Part shown: positions 62,751 through 64,000 of the stretch, in pieces | How positions within the stretch are numbered: the stretch's first letter is position 1 | How the letters are laid out: each line of letters begins with the position of its first letter | NCBI GenBank assembly: GCA_032717465.1 | Contig: JAVRFU010003718.1 | Location: 2,477,389-2,541,388, forward strand | Origin: Coenobita brevimanus | Lineage: Eukaryota > Arthropoda > Malacostraca > Decapoda > Coenobitidae | DNA: 64,000 nucleotides | Reading direction: 5' to 3' | The notes under the pieces: generated by a model | Told to the model about the DNA's origin: nothing | What the model saw: only the letters and a program-made list of their open reading frames with translations | The model's database searches: none | Made by a program: the position numbers and the translations under genes

Positions 62751-64000
62751 GGAAGGTATGAGCTAGAGCAGATGGAAGGGGTGGAAGACGTATGTAAGAT
62801 ATTCACGGAAGAGATAAGCGCAGCGTGTGAGGCGGTTTGTGGAGTGAGGAGGAGATGAAAGGGTGTGCAAGGGACAGCATGGTGGAATGATGAGGTAAAA
62901 CGAGCTGTGGAACAAAAGAAGAAGGCATATGGTGAATGGTTGGCGAGTAGAGGTAGGGAAGAAGATGAGAGAGAGAAGAGAGAGGTATATGTGAGCAGGA
63001 GAAGGGAGGTTAAGAGACTGGTGAAGGAGAGTAAGAAGAAAGTGGATGAAGAGTTTGGGAGGAATCTGAGTGTGAAATGGAGGGAGAGTAAGAAATTGTT
63101 TTGGAAGGAGGTAAAGAAAGTAAGGCAGTGTGAAAGGGGAAATAGTAGGGGAGTGAAAGATAGGAATAATAGATTGTTGGTGGAGAAGAGAGAGAAATTG
63201 AGGAGATGGAAGGAGCACTTTGAGGATTTGTTGAATGTAGAGAGTGAGATCAGTGTGAGTATAAGTGGTTGGGGAATGGCTGGGAGAAGAAGAGATGAGA
63301 GGAGGGAGGAAGAGATCAGTAGGTCGGAAGTAGTGGAAGCGATGAAGAAGATTAAGCTGGGAAAGGCCCCAGGAATTGATGGAGTGTGTGGTGAAATGCT
63401 TAGGTATGGGGGTGAGATTGTTGTGGAGTGGATATGGAAGTTGTGTAGATTGGCTTGGGAAGAGGGAAGGGTTCCAGAGGACTGGAAATCAGGTATAATT
63501 GTTCCTCTGTACAAAGGAAAAGGGGAGAGAGAAGTATGTGGTAACCATAGGGGTATTTGCCTTCTTAGTGTGACTGGTAAAATATATGGTAGAATACTCA
63601 TTGATAGGGTTAGGCATATGACAGAGGAGCTAGTTGGAGAAGAACAAGGGGGATTTAGGAAGGGAAAAGGGTGTGTAGATCAGATATTTGTTCTAAGATG
63701 TTTAGTGGAGAAGTATCTAGAGAAGGGAAGGAAAGTGTACGCTGCCTTCATGGACTTGGAGAAAGCTTATGACAGAATAGATAGGCAAGGTATGTGGAAG
63801 GTATTAAGAATATATGGAGTGGAGGGGAAATTGTTGAGTGCTGTGAAGAGTATGTACGAGGGAGCTAGGGCTATGGTGCGAGTGGATGGTGAGCTGAGTG
63901 AGTTCTTTGATCTCAATGTGGGACTGAAACAGGGGTGTGTAATGTCTCCATGGCTGTTTAATATATATATGGATGGGGTCGTAAAGGAGGTACAAGGTAG
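62751..64000 (+). pseudogene. RTE-like LINE R6, linker and RT, runs off the window
   Basis: It begins with GRYELEQMEGVEDVCKIF, has a TGA at 62856-62858 after GVRRR, then is open to 64000: WWNDEVKRAVEQKKKAYGEW, REVKRLVKESKKKVDEEFG, GKAPGIDGVCGEMLRYGG, EDWKSGIIVPLYKGKGER, GGFRKGKGCVDQIFVLR, FMDLEKAYDRID and KQGCVMSPWLFNIYMDG. The catalytic FADD and the 3' end lie outside the window. Closest to R2 by eye; it keeps the WWNDEVKRA region that R2 has lost. Confidence 0.9.

Noticed and set aside
1..64000. A host gene, or a toxin/defence-type gene system
   Set aside because: Every long frame with recognisable motifs belongs to a transposable element. The only unassigned coding-like sequence (26468-30232) is broken many times and looks repetitive.

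Overview
This is eukaryotic repeat-rich DNA with no host gene that I can recognise with confidence. Nearly all of the 64 kb is explained by transposable elements stacked inside one another. An arthropod is suggested by degenerate CCTAA (TTAGG-type) repeats and by the mix of BEL/Pao, piggyBac, Tc1, Tigger, RTE-like and Jockey-like elements. A decapod crustacean is my best guess, from general knowledge of such genomes only. There are no operons, CRISPR arrays or bacterial features.

Layout. 1-2286: a piggyBac-type transposon (left end outside the window), inserted at TTAA into the integrase of a minus-strand Ty3/gypsy element (2291 to about 6155). 6180-10250: Jockey-like LINE remnants, split by a TIR element (6853-9766) that carries about 350-bp tandem repeats and an RTE-like LINE. 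10240-13260: a CR1-like RT fragment, the left end of a TTAA element, and a minus-strand PHD/CCHC/endonuclease LINE. 13345-16130: an RTE-like LINE. 16133-18585: a foldback element holding telomere-like repeats, a tRNA-derived SINE in one arm, and a TTAA element inside that SINE. 18901-20312: a Tc1-like transposon with both TIRs. 20826-23260: a Tigger/pogo pseudogene interrupted by a SINE. 23480-26240: LINE fragments. 26260-30937: a poly(A)-ended insert of unknown family, itself hit by a LINE and a SINE. 30940-33116: Jockey RT.

33117-61911 is the centrepiece. It is a minus-strand BEL/Pao array of four LTRs alternating with three internal regions (A, B, C), flanked once by the 5-bp duplication GTAAT. 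It sits inside the Jockey-like LINE, whose RNase H resumes at 61917. Copies A and B share an RTE-like LINE insertion and several lesions. B alone has a perfect TTAA element. C has instead a near-intact EN-RT LINE (55231-58974) and a SINE. 61917-64000: Jockey RNase H, another TTAA-element left end, and an RTE-like LINE running off the window.

The neighbours do not cooperate as a pathway. Their relationship is chronological: each insertion dates the one it interrupts, and the empty sites in sister copies define several insertions to the base. Clade names come from motif recognition by eye. The sequence cannot by itself exclude assembly artefacts in the tandem array.
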